Shown: positions 1 through 5,233 of the stretch, piece by piece
Position numbering within the stretch: position 1 is the stretch's first letter
Layout of the letters: each line of letters starts with the position of its first letter
Source: Cellvibrionaceae bacterium
Lineage (GTDB): Bacteria > Pseudomonadota > Gammaproteobacteria > Pseudomonadales > Cellvibrionaceae
NCBI GenBank assembly: GCA_027012915.1
Contig: JALUYN010000447.1
Location: 1-10,612 of the forward strand
DNA length: 10,612 nt
Reading direction: 5' to 3'
The notes under the pieces: generated by a model
Databases searched by the model: none
The model's input: the letters and a program-made list of their open reading frames with translations, nothing else
Told to the model about the DNA's origin: nothing
Position numbers and translations under genes: made by a program

Positions 1-1
1 G

Positions 2-814
2 TGCTCCGGCGAATACCCTGCGGGCGGTTTCTGTTTGTCGGAAGCGGGTGCGGGGTCTGATCCTTCAGCGATGAAAACCCGTGCAGTAAAAGACGGCGAT
101 CACTGGGTACTGAATGGCACCAAAATGTGGATCACCAGCGCCGAGTACGCCGGGGTATTTGTAGTATGGGCGGTGACGGATTCCGACGCGCCAAAAGGTA
201 AAGGGATCTCCTGCTTTCTGGTGGAAGCGGGAACGTCGGGTCTGATTATTGGCAAGCCAGAACACAAGATGGGGCAGACTGCGTCGTCTACCTGCCCGGT
301 AATTTTTGAAGATTGTCGGATCCCGGAATCTGCGTTGATGGGCAAGCTCAATGATGGCTTCCGAGTCGCGGTGGGTGAGCTCGCCGGCGGCCGCATTGGT
401 GTGGGATCGCTGGCGTTGGGTATCGGCCAGGCAGCGATGGATTACGCCGCCCGTTACACGACCGAGCGCGAGCAATTTGGTGTCAGTATTTCCAGTTTGC
501 AAGGACCACAGTGGATGATGGCCGATGCCTATACACAGCTGGAGTGTTCCAGGTTGCTGCTGCTGAGCGCGGCGTATCAGAAGCAGAGCGGACAGAACTT
601 TTCGAAAGCGGCCTCCATGGCCAAGCTGCATGCCACCGAAACTGCCAATCAGGTGTGCTATACGGCAATGCAGTTGATGGGCGGCGTGGGCTATACCAAC
701 GAATGTCCGTTGGAACGGATGGCGCGCGATGCCCGTGTGACCTCTATCTATGAAGGCACCAGCGAAATCCAGCGTGTGATTATTGCGCGTGAATTGCTGC
801 GCGAGATTCAGTAG
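2..814 (+). CDS. Acyl-CoA dehydrogenase, C-terminal part (5' truncated by window edge)
   Basis: FAD-dependent acyl-CoA dehydrogenase, which oxidises an acyl-CoA to its trans-2-enoyl-CoA and passes electrons to ETF. The frame is open from base 2, giving 270 visible residues. The TTG at 35 lies inside the conserved FCLSEAGAGSD segment, so it is not a start; roughly the first 115 residues lie outside the window. Visible in order are the FAD/substrate segment (AGAGSD, then WITSAEYAG), the mid-domain (MGQTASST, then a VIFEDCRIPESALMG stretch), the C-terminal helical domain (YTTEREQFG) and the catalytic-base motif IYEGTSEIQR. The Glu at bases 752-754 matches the active-site Glu of short/medium-chain enzymes. 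The chain ends normally at LLREIQ. Chain-length or branched-chain preference cannot be judged. It may be co-transcribed with the peptidase gene 31 nt downstream. Confidence 0.95.
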   Translation, partial: CSGEYPAGGFCLSEAGAGSDPSAMKTRAVKDGDHWVLNGTKMWITSAEYAGVFVVWAVTDSDAPKGKGISCFLVEAGTSGLIIGKPEHKMGQTASSTCPVIFEDCRIPESALMGKLNDGFRVAVGELAGGRIGVGSLALGIGQAAMDYAARYTTEREQFGVSISSLQGPQWMMADAYTQLECSRLLLLSAAYQKQSGQNFSKAASMAKLHATETANQVCYTAMQLMGGVGYTNECPLERMARDARVTSIYEGTSEIQRVIIARELLREIQ

Positions 815-817
815 TCT

Positions 818-842
818 TGTACCTCAATTTGATTGAGGTACA
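818..842 (+). promoter_or_regulatory. Perfect hairpin sequestering the sppA ribosome-binding site
   Basis: TGTACCTCAAT (818-828), a TTG loop, then ATTGAGGTACA (832-842) form an 11-bp perfect inverted repeat. It begins 3 nt after the acyl-CoA dehydrogenase stop and ends 3 nt before the sppA ATG. The right arm contains the GAGG Shine-Dalgarno (835-838), so the folded RNA would hide it. A ribosome terminating at 812-814 would overlap the left arm and open the stem, which suggests translational coupling. There is no T-tract, so it is not a standard terminator. A DNA operator is the alternative reading. Confidence 0.6.
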
Positions 843-845
843 CCC

Positions 846-1763
846 ATGGATGCACACACTGAACTGACCGAACGCCTACTGAAAGAAAACCAGAAAGCTC
901 GCAAGTGGAATACCACTGTCAAACTGCTGTTTCTGGTGTATCTGGTAGTGGTGACTTTGGGAGTCTTCTCTTCTATGAATGGCGTCAAAGGCGGCGCAGC
1001 TGAGAAACCCCACACGGCACTGGTGCCTATTAAGGGGGTTATCAAAGACGGTGGTGAAGTAAGTGCCAATCAGGTGGTCGGCCCGCTGCGCGACGCGTTC
1101 AAGGCGGAGCAGGCCAAAGCCATTGTGCTGGCGATTAACAGTCCTGGGGGCAGTCCTGTTCAGGCTGGATATATCTACGATGAGATCAAACGTCTCAAGG
1201 CGCTGCACCCGGAGAAAACGGTCTATGCGGTGATCAGCGATGTGGGCGCGTCGGGTGGTTACTATATCGCTGCGGCAGCGGACCAAATTTACGCCAATCG
1301 CGCCAGTCTCGTTGGTTCCATCGGTGTGACGGCCTCCGGTTTTGGCTTTGTGGATCTGATTGACAAGCTGGGAGTGGAACGCCGCACCTACACCAGTGGT
1401 GATCACAAGAATTTCCTCGATCCGTTTCTCGATGCCCGTGCCGATGAGCAGGAGTTCTGGAGTGGCGTTCTTTCGGGGGTGCATCAACAGTTCAAGCAGG
1501 TGGTGGTTGAGAGTCGCGGAGATCGCATTGATGCCGAGGATGCGCAACTGTTCTCAGGATTGATCTGGAATGGTGAGCAGGCTCTGGAATTGGGACTGAT
1601 CGATGCTTTGGGCAGCGCGGGTTACGTGGCCCGAGAGATTGTCGGTGAAGAAGACATTGTCAGTTACGCGCCGCGCAAGCCACTGTTGGAACAACTTACA
1701 AAAGGTTTGGGTACTTCCCTGTCACTATGGCTGGATCGCGAGGCGGAGGTCAGTCTCCGCTAA
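846..1763 (+). CDS. sppA: Signal peptide peptidase SppA, 36K type (peptidase family S49)
   Basis: Membrane-anchored serine protease that degrades cleaved signal peptides and other membrane-embedded peptides; 305 aa. An N-terminal cytoplasmic stretch is followed by one hydrophobic segment (about residues 25-43), then the periplasmic S49 domain. Motifs seen: INSPGGSP (98-104), GASGGYYIA with the predicted nucleophile Ser136, and SGDHKNFLDPF with the predicted general base Lys188. The Ser-Lys spacing of 52 equals that of Bacillus subtilis SppA (147/199). The length fits the short single-domain form, not the 67-kDa tandem-domain E. coli SppA. The ATG at 846 follows a GAGG site at good spacing, but that site lies inside a hairpin. 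The gene is 31 nt after the acyl-CoA dehydrogenase. The pairing looks positional, not functional. Confidence 0.93.
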   Translation: MDAHTELTERLLKENQKARKWNTTVKLLFLVYLVVVTLGVFSSMNGVKGGAAEKPHTALVPIKGVIKDGGEVSANQVVGPLRDAFKAEQAKAIVLAINSPGGSPVQAGYIYDEIKRLKALHPEKTVYAVISDVGASGGYYIAAAADQIYANRASLVGSIGVTASGFGFVDLIDKLGVERRTYTSGDHKNFLDPFLDARADEQEFWSGVLSGVHQQFKQVVVESRGDRIDAEDAQLFSGLIWNGEQALELGLIDALGSAGYVAREIVGEEDIVSYAPRKPLLEQLTKGLGTSLSLWLDREAEVSLR

Positions 1764-1910
1764 GTTGATTCCGATAGTTTAAGGAACCTCTGTTAACTCT
1801 TGCGGTCGACAGGCCTTAGTTATGATTCTTAAACTCCGACCCATGGTATGGGCGAGTGGAATAACTTTGCCGAGGCCCAATAAATATCGAAAATCTCTGT
1901 AGGAGCTTGG
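1764..1910. other. Non-coding stretch after sppA, weakly structured
   Basis: No ORF with a credible start or ribosome-binding site is seen here. AGTTTAAG (1776-1783) is complementary to CTTAAACT further on (about 1828-1835). A small hairpin with ACTC/GAGT outer and CCCAT/ATGGG inner arms spans 1833-1857. Neither is followed by a T-tract, so no clear sppA terminator can be named. The stretch leads directly into the first of the two duplicated small-peptide units. Confidence 0.4.
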
Positions 1911-2021
1911 TTTAACGCTAAGGCTACAAACTTCCACAGATCTTTACACAGGTTGAGCCATCTTTGGATTGAGATCATTAATATAGGCTTCGAGTAACCC
2001 AATCAACGGAGAAATATCATG
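1911..2021 (+). repeat. Upstream region of small unit 1 (copy 1 of a duplicated leader)
   Basis: From about GTTTA (1911) to the start codon, this stretch matches the region 2250-2356 upstream of the second small ORF. The strongest core reads CACAGATCTTTACA, then AGGTTGAGCCA, CTT, GGATT. The two copies stay aligned for about 40 bases in the core and then drift while keeping the purine-rich ribosome-binding site. Conservation is stronger here than in the coding parts. That fits a duplicated gene whose regulation has been kept. Confidence 0.75.
1932..1984 (+). promoter_or_regulatory. Putative regulated promoter of small unit 1
   Basis: Two half-sites, TTCCACAG (1932-1939) and TTACACAG (1944-1951), are direct repeats 12 bp apart. 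They lie immediately upstream of a possible -35, TTGAGC (1953-1958). A possible -10 is ATTAAT (1977-1982, 18-bp spacer) or TAATAT (1979-1984, 20-bp spacer). The same arrangement occurs before the second small ORF. Half-sites abutting a weak -35 are typical of activation by OmpR/PhoB-class response regulators; the regulator is unknown. The sigma factor assignment is uncertain. Confidence 0.4.
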
Positions 2022-2108
2022 GCTATTATCGCAACGCTGTATGTTTCAGTACTTGGGTTGGCGGTCTATCAAGATCTGAGTAACAAAGACAACTGCCAAG
2101 CCTGCTGA
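2019..2108 (+). CDS. Small hydrophobic peptide 1 (29 aa), unknown function
   Basis: Predicted 29-residue peptide; no known family is recognised. The ATG at 2019 is preceded by GGAG (2008-2011) with a 7-nt gap. The N-terminal 17 residues are hydrophobic (begins MAIIATLYVSVLG) and could span or lie on a membrane. The tail is polar and ends in NCQAC with two cysteines. It is paired with a 26-residue ORF at 2354 that has the same upstream region and the same pattern: M-[AS]-[IV]-[IV]-A-x-x-Y, then LGL, an Ala-Val pair and an acidic DLS. It sits alone between its own promoter region and an intrinsic terminator. Small membrane protein, type I toxin-like peptide, or leader/signal peptide are all possible. 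The negatively charged tail argues against a typical basic-tailed type I toxin. Confidence 0.55.
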   Translation: MAIIATLYVSVLGLAVYQDLSNKDNCQAC

Positions 2109-2130
2109 AAAATCAGAAGTAGTTTTCCTT

Positions 2131-2194
2131 ACCGGTCGAACGGTGATTTACCCCATGTGCAGGGTGGATTGCGGTTCGGCCGGTTTTGTTTTTT
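2131..2194 (+). terminator. Rho-independent terminator of small unit 1
   Basis: ACCGGTCGAAC (2131-2141) pairs with GTTCGGCCGGT (2174-2184) as an 11-bp stem with one G-U pair. The loop can hold a further ACCC/GGGT mini-stem. A T-tract interrupted by one G follows directly (2184-2194). It lies 22 nt after the stop of the 29-aa ORF, so the transcript would be a short monocistronic RNA of roughly 200 nt. Confidence 0.8.
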
Positions 2195-2249
2195 GCGGTG
2201 AATTTATTGCGTGCGGTTGAGTGTTTGTAGAAGGAAGCATCGGAGAGTG

Positions 2250-2356
2250 TTTACCTAGCGCGACAATCTTACACAGATCTTTACATAGGTTGAGCCAACT
2301 TAGGATTCAAATCTCTAATCTATGCATCAACACTTAACCAAAGGAGAAATCTGATG
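2250..2356 (+). repeat. Upstream region of small unit 2 (copy 2 of a duplicated leader)
   Basis: This is the second copy of the stretch at 1911-2021, offset by 337 bases across the core. Shared blocks are GTTTA, CACAGATCTTTACA, AGGTTGAGCCA, CTT, GGATT, TAAT and a GGAGAAAT-type ribosome-binding site. Small indels between the blocks show the copies have been diverging for some time. Confidence 0.75.
2269..2319 (+). promoter_or_regulatory. Putative regulated promoter of small unit 2
   Basis: Direct half-sites TTACACAG (2269-2276) and TTACATAG (2281-2288) are 12 bp apart. They are followed by TTGAGC (2290-2295) as -35 and TCTAAT (2314-2319) as -10, with an 18-bp spacer. TCTAAT matches five of six consensus bases, so this copy gives the clearer sigma-70 reading. 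Expected transcription start is near 2326, giving a leader of about 28 nt. Confidence 0.45.
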
Positions 2357-2434
2357 TCCGTTGTCGCATTGACTTACACCGCTGCGTTAACTTTGCTGGG
2401 CTTGATTGCCGTTGACGATTTGTCTGCTGCTTAA
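2354..2434 (+). CDS. Small hydrophobic peptide 2 (26 aa), paralogue of peptide 1
   Basis: Predicted 26-residue peptide with no recognised family. The ATG at 2354 follows a strong AAGGAGA (2341-2347) at 6-nt spacing. The sequence starts MSVVALTYTAALTLLGLIAV and ends in a short acidic DDLSAA tail. Almost the whole chain is one hydrophobic segment. Its Tyr8, the LGL block and the acidic DLS tail align with peptide 1, but it lacks peptide 1's cysteine-containing end. The shared upstream region makes coding chance matches unlikely, though translation is unproven. A structured 3' region follows. The next gene is convergent, so this unit is independent of it. Confidence 0.55.
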   Translation: MSVVALTYTAALTLLGLIAVDDLSAA

Positions 2435-2498
2435 GTCGAGATAGAAGTTAGTTGCGAACTCTTAATTAGCTAGTTTTTATTTTTGCTCTCCTCTTATA

Positions 2499-2589
2499 CT
2501 GGGCAGTGAAACAAAAAGTGTCTTCCACTGAGTGTTTCATAAAAGGTAATTCCCCAAATATCCTTCCGTAACGCTGCCCAGCTTTTTTT
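2499..2589 (+). terminator. Structured 3' region with T-tract, possible terminator or small RNA end
   Basis: CTGGGCAG (2499-2506) is perfectly complementary to CTGCCCAG (2574-2581), and seven Ts follow (2583-2589). Between these arms sits a second hairpin: TGAAACA (2507-2513) pairs with TGTTTCA (2533-2539), enclosing AGTG/CACT around a TCTTC loop. The nested design is larger than a normal terminator. It could be the 3' end of the small unit 2 transcript or a separate small RNA. A weaker T-rich stretch at 2474-2485 is an alternative earlier stop. Confidence 0.5.
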
Positions 2590-2620
2590 CCAAAATTTCA
2601 AATACAAAACTTAGAACTTA

Positions 2621-2640
2621 GAACAGACCTGAGCCTGTTC
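2621..2640 (-). terminator. Weak candidate terminator for the molybdopterin oxidoreductase gene
   Basis: On the minus strand, GAACAG and CTGTTC form a 6-bp stem with an 8-nt loop about 20 nt after the stop codon. The bases that follow are only moderately T-rich (TAAGTTCTAAGTTTTG). This is the best candidate on that side, but it is not a strong intrinsic terminator. Confidence 0.3.
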
Positions 2641-2660
2641 CTCGTAGTGATTGTTCCAGT

Positions 2661-4946
2661 CTATGCGGGAAGTACGCGTGCGGGTACGTGCTTATGAAAC
2701 GGGGTTCCAGCGAAGGGATCGCGATACTTGGCACTCGTAAGTTCGTTGGCAAATACGCCCATCACATGTTCTTCACCTTCGGCGTCAACAAAGGTCATAC
2801 CTTGGCCGTTGGGAATCGACAATGTGCCCGGCTGCATACGCTCATCGTACCCCAGATCGACCAGTGCACTACCCACTTCAGTTTCCAGTTTTACCATGGC
2901 GCCATCTTCGAGGTTGAGAGCTTCGGCGTCGGAGGGGTGAATGGTTAAGGCCGTTATGTGTTTGCCTTTTGGCCACTGCGGATCGCGCATAATGCAGTTG
3001 GCTGTGTATGAGCGTCGCGCGCCGGCGGTGAGTGCAAACGGAAACTCCTCGCTGGGTTCGAGCAGTGGTTTCAATTCCCTCAGGACATCCATCTCATCCA
3101 TCAACTCTCGAATTACCAGCTGCAATTTGTTGTCTGGGTGAGGTATGCGAGAGAAGGCTTCGTCATAGGACGATATCCCGATAATTGCGCCGCTGGGGGA
3201 AGTGCGCAGAGCATTGAACAACTGAGTTCCGGCGTCGGGGCCTTTGAAGCCTGCGCGGGCTGCTTCTTGAGGGTGCTTCATTACGTAGATTTGGCTCAAG
3301 CCCCACATTACTGCAGTTTCAGATTGCCCTTCGGGCAGGTGCTCTCCGAGAGTTCGATAGAGTACATGGGAGATCATCTGACCCACTTTCGGATTGCTGC
3401 CGAAGGCCTGGAAGAAAGCCCCTTGAAAGGTGTCAAAGCCTTCGCTGGCAGCCTGCTTCAGATCATCCAATTCGCCTTCTTCGAACAGTCCCATGGCTTC
3501 AATAATGCGCGAGTGGATTTCGTGCTCAGTGGGCAGGTCATGGAGCGGCGCCAGCAGCGGCTTGCGCATATGGAAAATGTTCGCAGGAAAGTTTCTTGGG
3601 AAAAATGTGGCTTCCCACTTTTCATATTGAGTGGCAACGGGCAGCACATAGTCGCACTCGCGCGCCGTATCGGTCATAACAACATCCACCGCGAGGCTGA
3701 AGTCCAATGAGCGAATGGCTTTGCGCAACTTGGGCGTTTCCGGCAGGGAGTGTACGGGGTTTGAGCTCTCGACAATCAGGGCGCGTGGACGATCCGGGTG
3801 ATCATTGAGGATTTCTTCTGCCAGCAGCGCGCCAGGGTAGAGACCGCTGATAATGGGAAAGCCAGTGACAGGCAGGCGCGGCAGGTCGACTTCGCGGTTG
3901 TCGTCATCAACTTTACCCAGGTGAGTGGGCAGAAACTGTCCCAGCTGCGTGATCATACCCATGGTGCCTGGTCTGCCGTAGTTACCGGTGATAAGCATCG
4001 TCAGGAAATTGAGGTAGCTGGTGAGTGTTGAGTGGGGGGCCATTTGCGCGCCGATATCTTCTTCCAGCGCGAAGGTTTCGGCGTTGCCAATAACTTCAGC
4101 AGCCTCTTTGGCCAACTCAGGATCGACACCGGAGAAACGGGCGTACTCTTCCACCGGAACGGTTTTGAAGTATTCGATGATTTCGTCATAACCGTTGGCG
4201 TGGGTTTGCAGCCAGTCCATTGGCAGCAGCTCGCTTTGCACAATGTGGCCGACGATGGCGGCCATTAACCAGGCATCGCGTCCTGCGGTAACGGCCAGGT
4301 GAATATCTGCATAATCTGTGGACTCACTGACCCGGGGGTCTACGACAATTAATTTTCGGTTCGGGTCTTTCTTGATGTCGCGCAGGAAGCTGCGCGCCTG
4401 GTCCATGCCGTTGCTGAGGAACGGGTTTTTACCCACCAGCATTGCCACCTGGGCGTGATGCAGTTCAGGGTGGATCAAACCACCGATCATGCGGCTGTAT
4501 ACCCAGGAAAACCCGGTCTTTTCCTGAGACAGGGCGCTGCCGGAGTACTTGATCCCCAGAGCTCCTTTGAAGCCCACAGCAGATGCGCCCACCAGGTGGT
4601 TACCCTGGCCGCCCCCGCCGTAGTAGAAAATCTTCTCGCCGCCATAGGTGCTCTTCACGGTAGCCAGCTTGTCGGCGATTTCGCGAATGGCGGTATCCCA
4701 ATCGATAGCTTCGTAGCTGCCATCAGCCTTGCGGCGCATGGGGCTGGTCAGCCGATCTGGCGCATTTTGATAGTAGTTCAAGCGAGCCGCTTTATTACAG
4801 ATGTAGCCCTGTGACGTAGGGTGCTCGGGATCGCCTTTGATTTTTACGAATTGACGGCCGTCATCGCCGCCCAGCTCTACTTTGATACCGCAGTTTACGA
4901 AACATAGGTTGCAAGCCGTGCTCTTTGCGCCAGTACCTTCAGTCAT
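2661..4946 (-). CDS. Molybdopterin oxidoreductase (bis-MGD, DMSO reductase superfamily)
   Basis: Formate dehydrogenase/anaerobic dehydrogenase-like enzyme of 761 aa; the substrate is not identifiable. The N-terminus carries a [4Fe-4S] motif, Cys12-x2-Cys15-x3-Cys19-x30-Cys50, followed by Lys52, a position often conserved for electron transfer to the pterin. A glycine-rich YYGGGGQGNH segment (109-117) and a VGKNP segment (171-175) belong to the catalytic domain. The C-terminal part (from about residue 660, TANCIMRDPQW to PNGQG) is the molybdopterin dinucleotide-binding domain. No Cys or Sec stands at the usual molybdenum-ligand region (132-150, around SALSQEKTG). No twin-arginine signal is seen, so it is probably cytoplasmic. 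No electron-transfer subunit is adjacent. The start is supported by GAGG 8 nt upstream. It appears to have its own promoter with paired operators. Confidence 0.92.
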   Translation of the reverse strand: MTEGTGAKSTACNLCFVNCGIKVELGGDDGRQFVKIKGDPEHPTSQGYICNKAARLNYYQNAPDRLTSPMRRKADGSYEAIDWDTAIREIADKLATVKSTYGGEKIFYYGGGGQGNHLVGASAVGFKGALGIKYSGSALSQEKTGFSWVYSRMIGGLIHPELHHAQVAMLVGKNPFLSNGMDQARSFLRDIKKDPNRKLIVVDPRVSESTDYADIHLAVTAGRDAWLMAAIVGHIVQSELLPMDWLQTHANGYDEIIEYFKTVPVEEYARFSGVDPELAKEAAEVIGNAETFALEEDIGAQMAPHSTLTSYLNFLTMLITGNYGRPGTMGMITQLGQFLPTHLGKVDDDNREVDLPRLPVTGFPIISGLYPGALLAEEILNDHPDRPRALIVESSNPVHSLPETPKLRKAIRSLDFSLAVDVVMTDTARECDYVLPVATQYEKWEATFFPRNFPANIFHMRKPLLAPLHDLPTEHEIHSRIIEAMGLFEEGELDDLKQAASEGFDTFQGAFFQAFGSNPKVGQMISHVLYRTLGEHLPEGQSETAVMWGLSQIYVMKHPQEAARAGFKGPDAGTQLFNALRTSPSGAIIGISSYDEAFSRIPHPDNKLQLVIRELMDEMDVLRELKPLLEPSEEFPFALTAGARRSYTANCIMRDPQWPKGKHITALTIHPSDAEALNLEDGAMVKLETEVGSALVDLGYDERMQPGTLSIPNGQGMTFVDAEGEEHVMGVFANELTSAKYRDPFAGTPFHKHVPARVLPA

Positions 4947-4970
4947 TGTGATTGCCTCAGAATAGGGAAT

Positions 4971-4998
4971 ATTTTAATGGTTCTAAAATGGAACTCAA
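4971..4998 (-). promoter_or_regulatory. Putative promoter of the molybdopterin oxidoreductase
   Basis: Reading the minus strand, TTGAGT (4998-4993) and TAAAAT (4976-4971) form a -35/-10 pair with a 16-bp spacer. Transcription would begin near 4964, giving a leader of about 18 nt that includes the GAGG ribosome-binding site. The palindromic operator at 4980-4994 occupies the spacer, as expected for repression by occlusion. Confidence 0.45.
4980..4994. promoter_or_regulatory. Palindromic operator A
   Basis: GTTC-TAAAATG-GAAC is an interrupted palindrome. It shares the 12-base string GGTTCTAAAATG with operator B, and both are preceded on the plus strand by ATATTTTAAT. It lies between the predicted -35 and -10 of the molybdopterin oxidoreductase gene. 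The binding regulator is not encoded in an obvious place in this window. Confidence 0.55.
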
Positions 4999-5015
4999 AA
5001 GATCATATTTTAATC

Positions 5016-5034
5016 GGGTTCTAAAATGCAACCC
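5016..5034. promoter_or_regulatory. Palindromic operator B
   Basis: GGGTT-CTAAAATGC-AACCC is a 5-9-5 palindrome centred 38 bp from operator A, upstream of the predicted -35. The two sites share GGTTCTAAAATG and the preceding ATATTTTAAT block (5005-5014 here, 4969-4978 for A). They look like a duplicated operator, possibly for cooperative binding of a dimeric regulator. Confidence 0.55.
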
Positions 5035-5145
5035 TTAATGTGTCAGTTTTTTGGGAGCGATGAGAAACATGCCATTGCTTCGTCGGTGGCTCAGGGGTAT
5101 TCCTGTCTGTGCGAGGATTTTTATGGGTGAAGAGAAAGTGCGGGG

Positions 5146-5165
5146 ATTCCCGCTTACGCGGGAAT
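5146..5165. repeat. dRS3/REP-like palindrome
   Basis: ATTCCCGC-TTAC-GCGGGAAT is a perfect 8-bp stem. It fits the ATTCCC-N8-GGGAAT pattern of the dRS3-type intergenic repeats known from Neisseria and similar elements elsewhere in proteobacteria. It lies between the symporter stop and the molybdopterin oxidoreductase promoter. It may act as an mRNA 3' end stabiliser for the symporter transcript. Confidence 0.6.
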
Positions 5166-5202
5166 GGCGGTAATGACGGGAATGGGTATGGCGGTAGTGA
5201 CG
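5164..5202. repeat. Short direct repeat next to the dRS3-like palindrome
   Basis: ATGGCGGTAATGACG (5164-5178) recurs as ATGGCGGTAGTGACG (5188-5202), one mismatch in 15, with a 24-bp period. It overlaps the end of the palindrome and is probably part of a compound intergenic repeat element. No coding function is seen. Confidence 0.6.
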
Positions 5203-5233
5203 AGTAAGAAAGACGGCCTGGCGTGCAGAGGGG

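Noticed and set aside
35..37. TTG at 35 as the start of a 259-aa acyl-CoA dehydrogenase
   Set aside because: The upstream codons from base 2 read CSGEYPAGGFC, a normal continuation of the family, and the TTG encodes the Leu before SEAGAGSD. The gene is cut by the window edge.
65..631. 188-codon minus-strand ORF opposite the acyl-CoA dehydrogenase
   Set aside because: Low-quality composition with no recognisable motif, fully covered by a well-supported gene on the other strand.
876..1547. 223-codon minus-strand ORF opposite sppA
   Set aside because: Shadow of sppA: no motif, no ribosome-binding site of its own, and the sppA frame carries both catalytic residues.
1840..1852. CCCAT-GGT-ATGGG hairpin as an sppA terminator
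   Set aside because: Short stem and no following T-tract.
2495..2500. TATACT as a -10 for a separate small RNA promoter
   Set aside because: No matching -35 at 16-18 bp, and a start near 2507 would leave out the left arm of the hairpin that makes the region interesting.
3138..3710. 190-codon plus-strand ORF opposite the molybdopterin oxidoreductase
   Set aside because: Antisense shadow of a conserved 761-aa enzyme; no family resemblance seen.
5146..5202. CRISPR-like array
   Set aside because: Only two 15-bp direct repeats with a 9-bp gap next to a palindrome; no repeat-spacer pattern.
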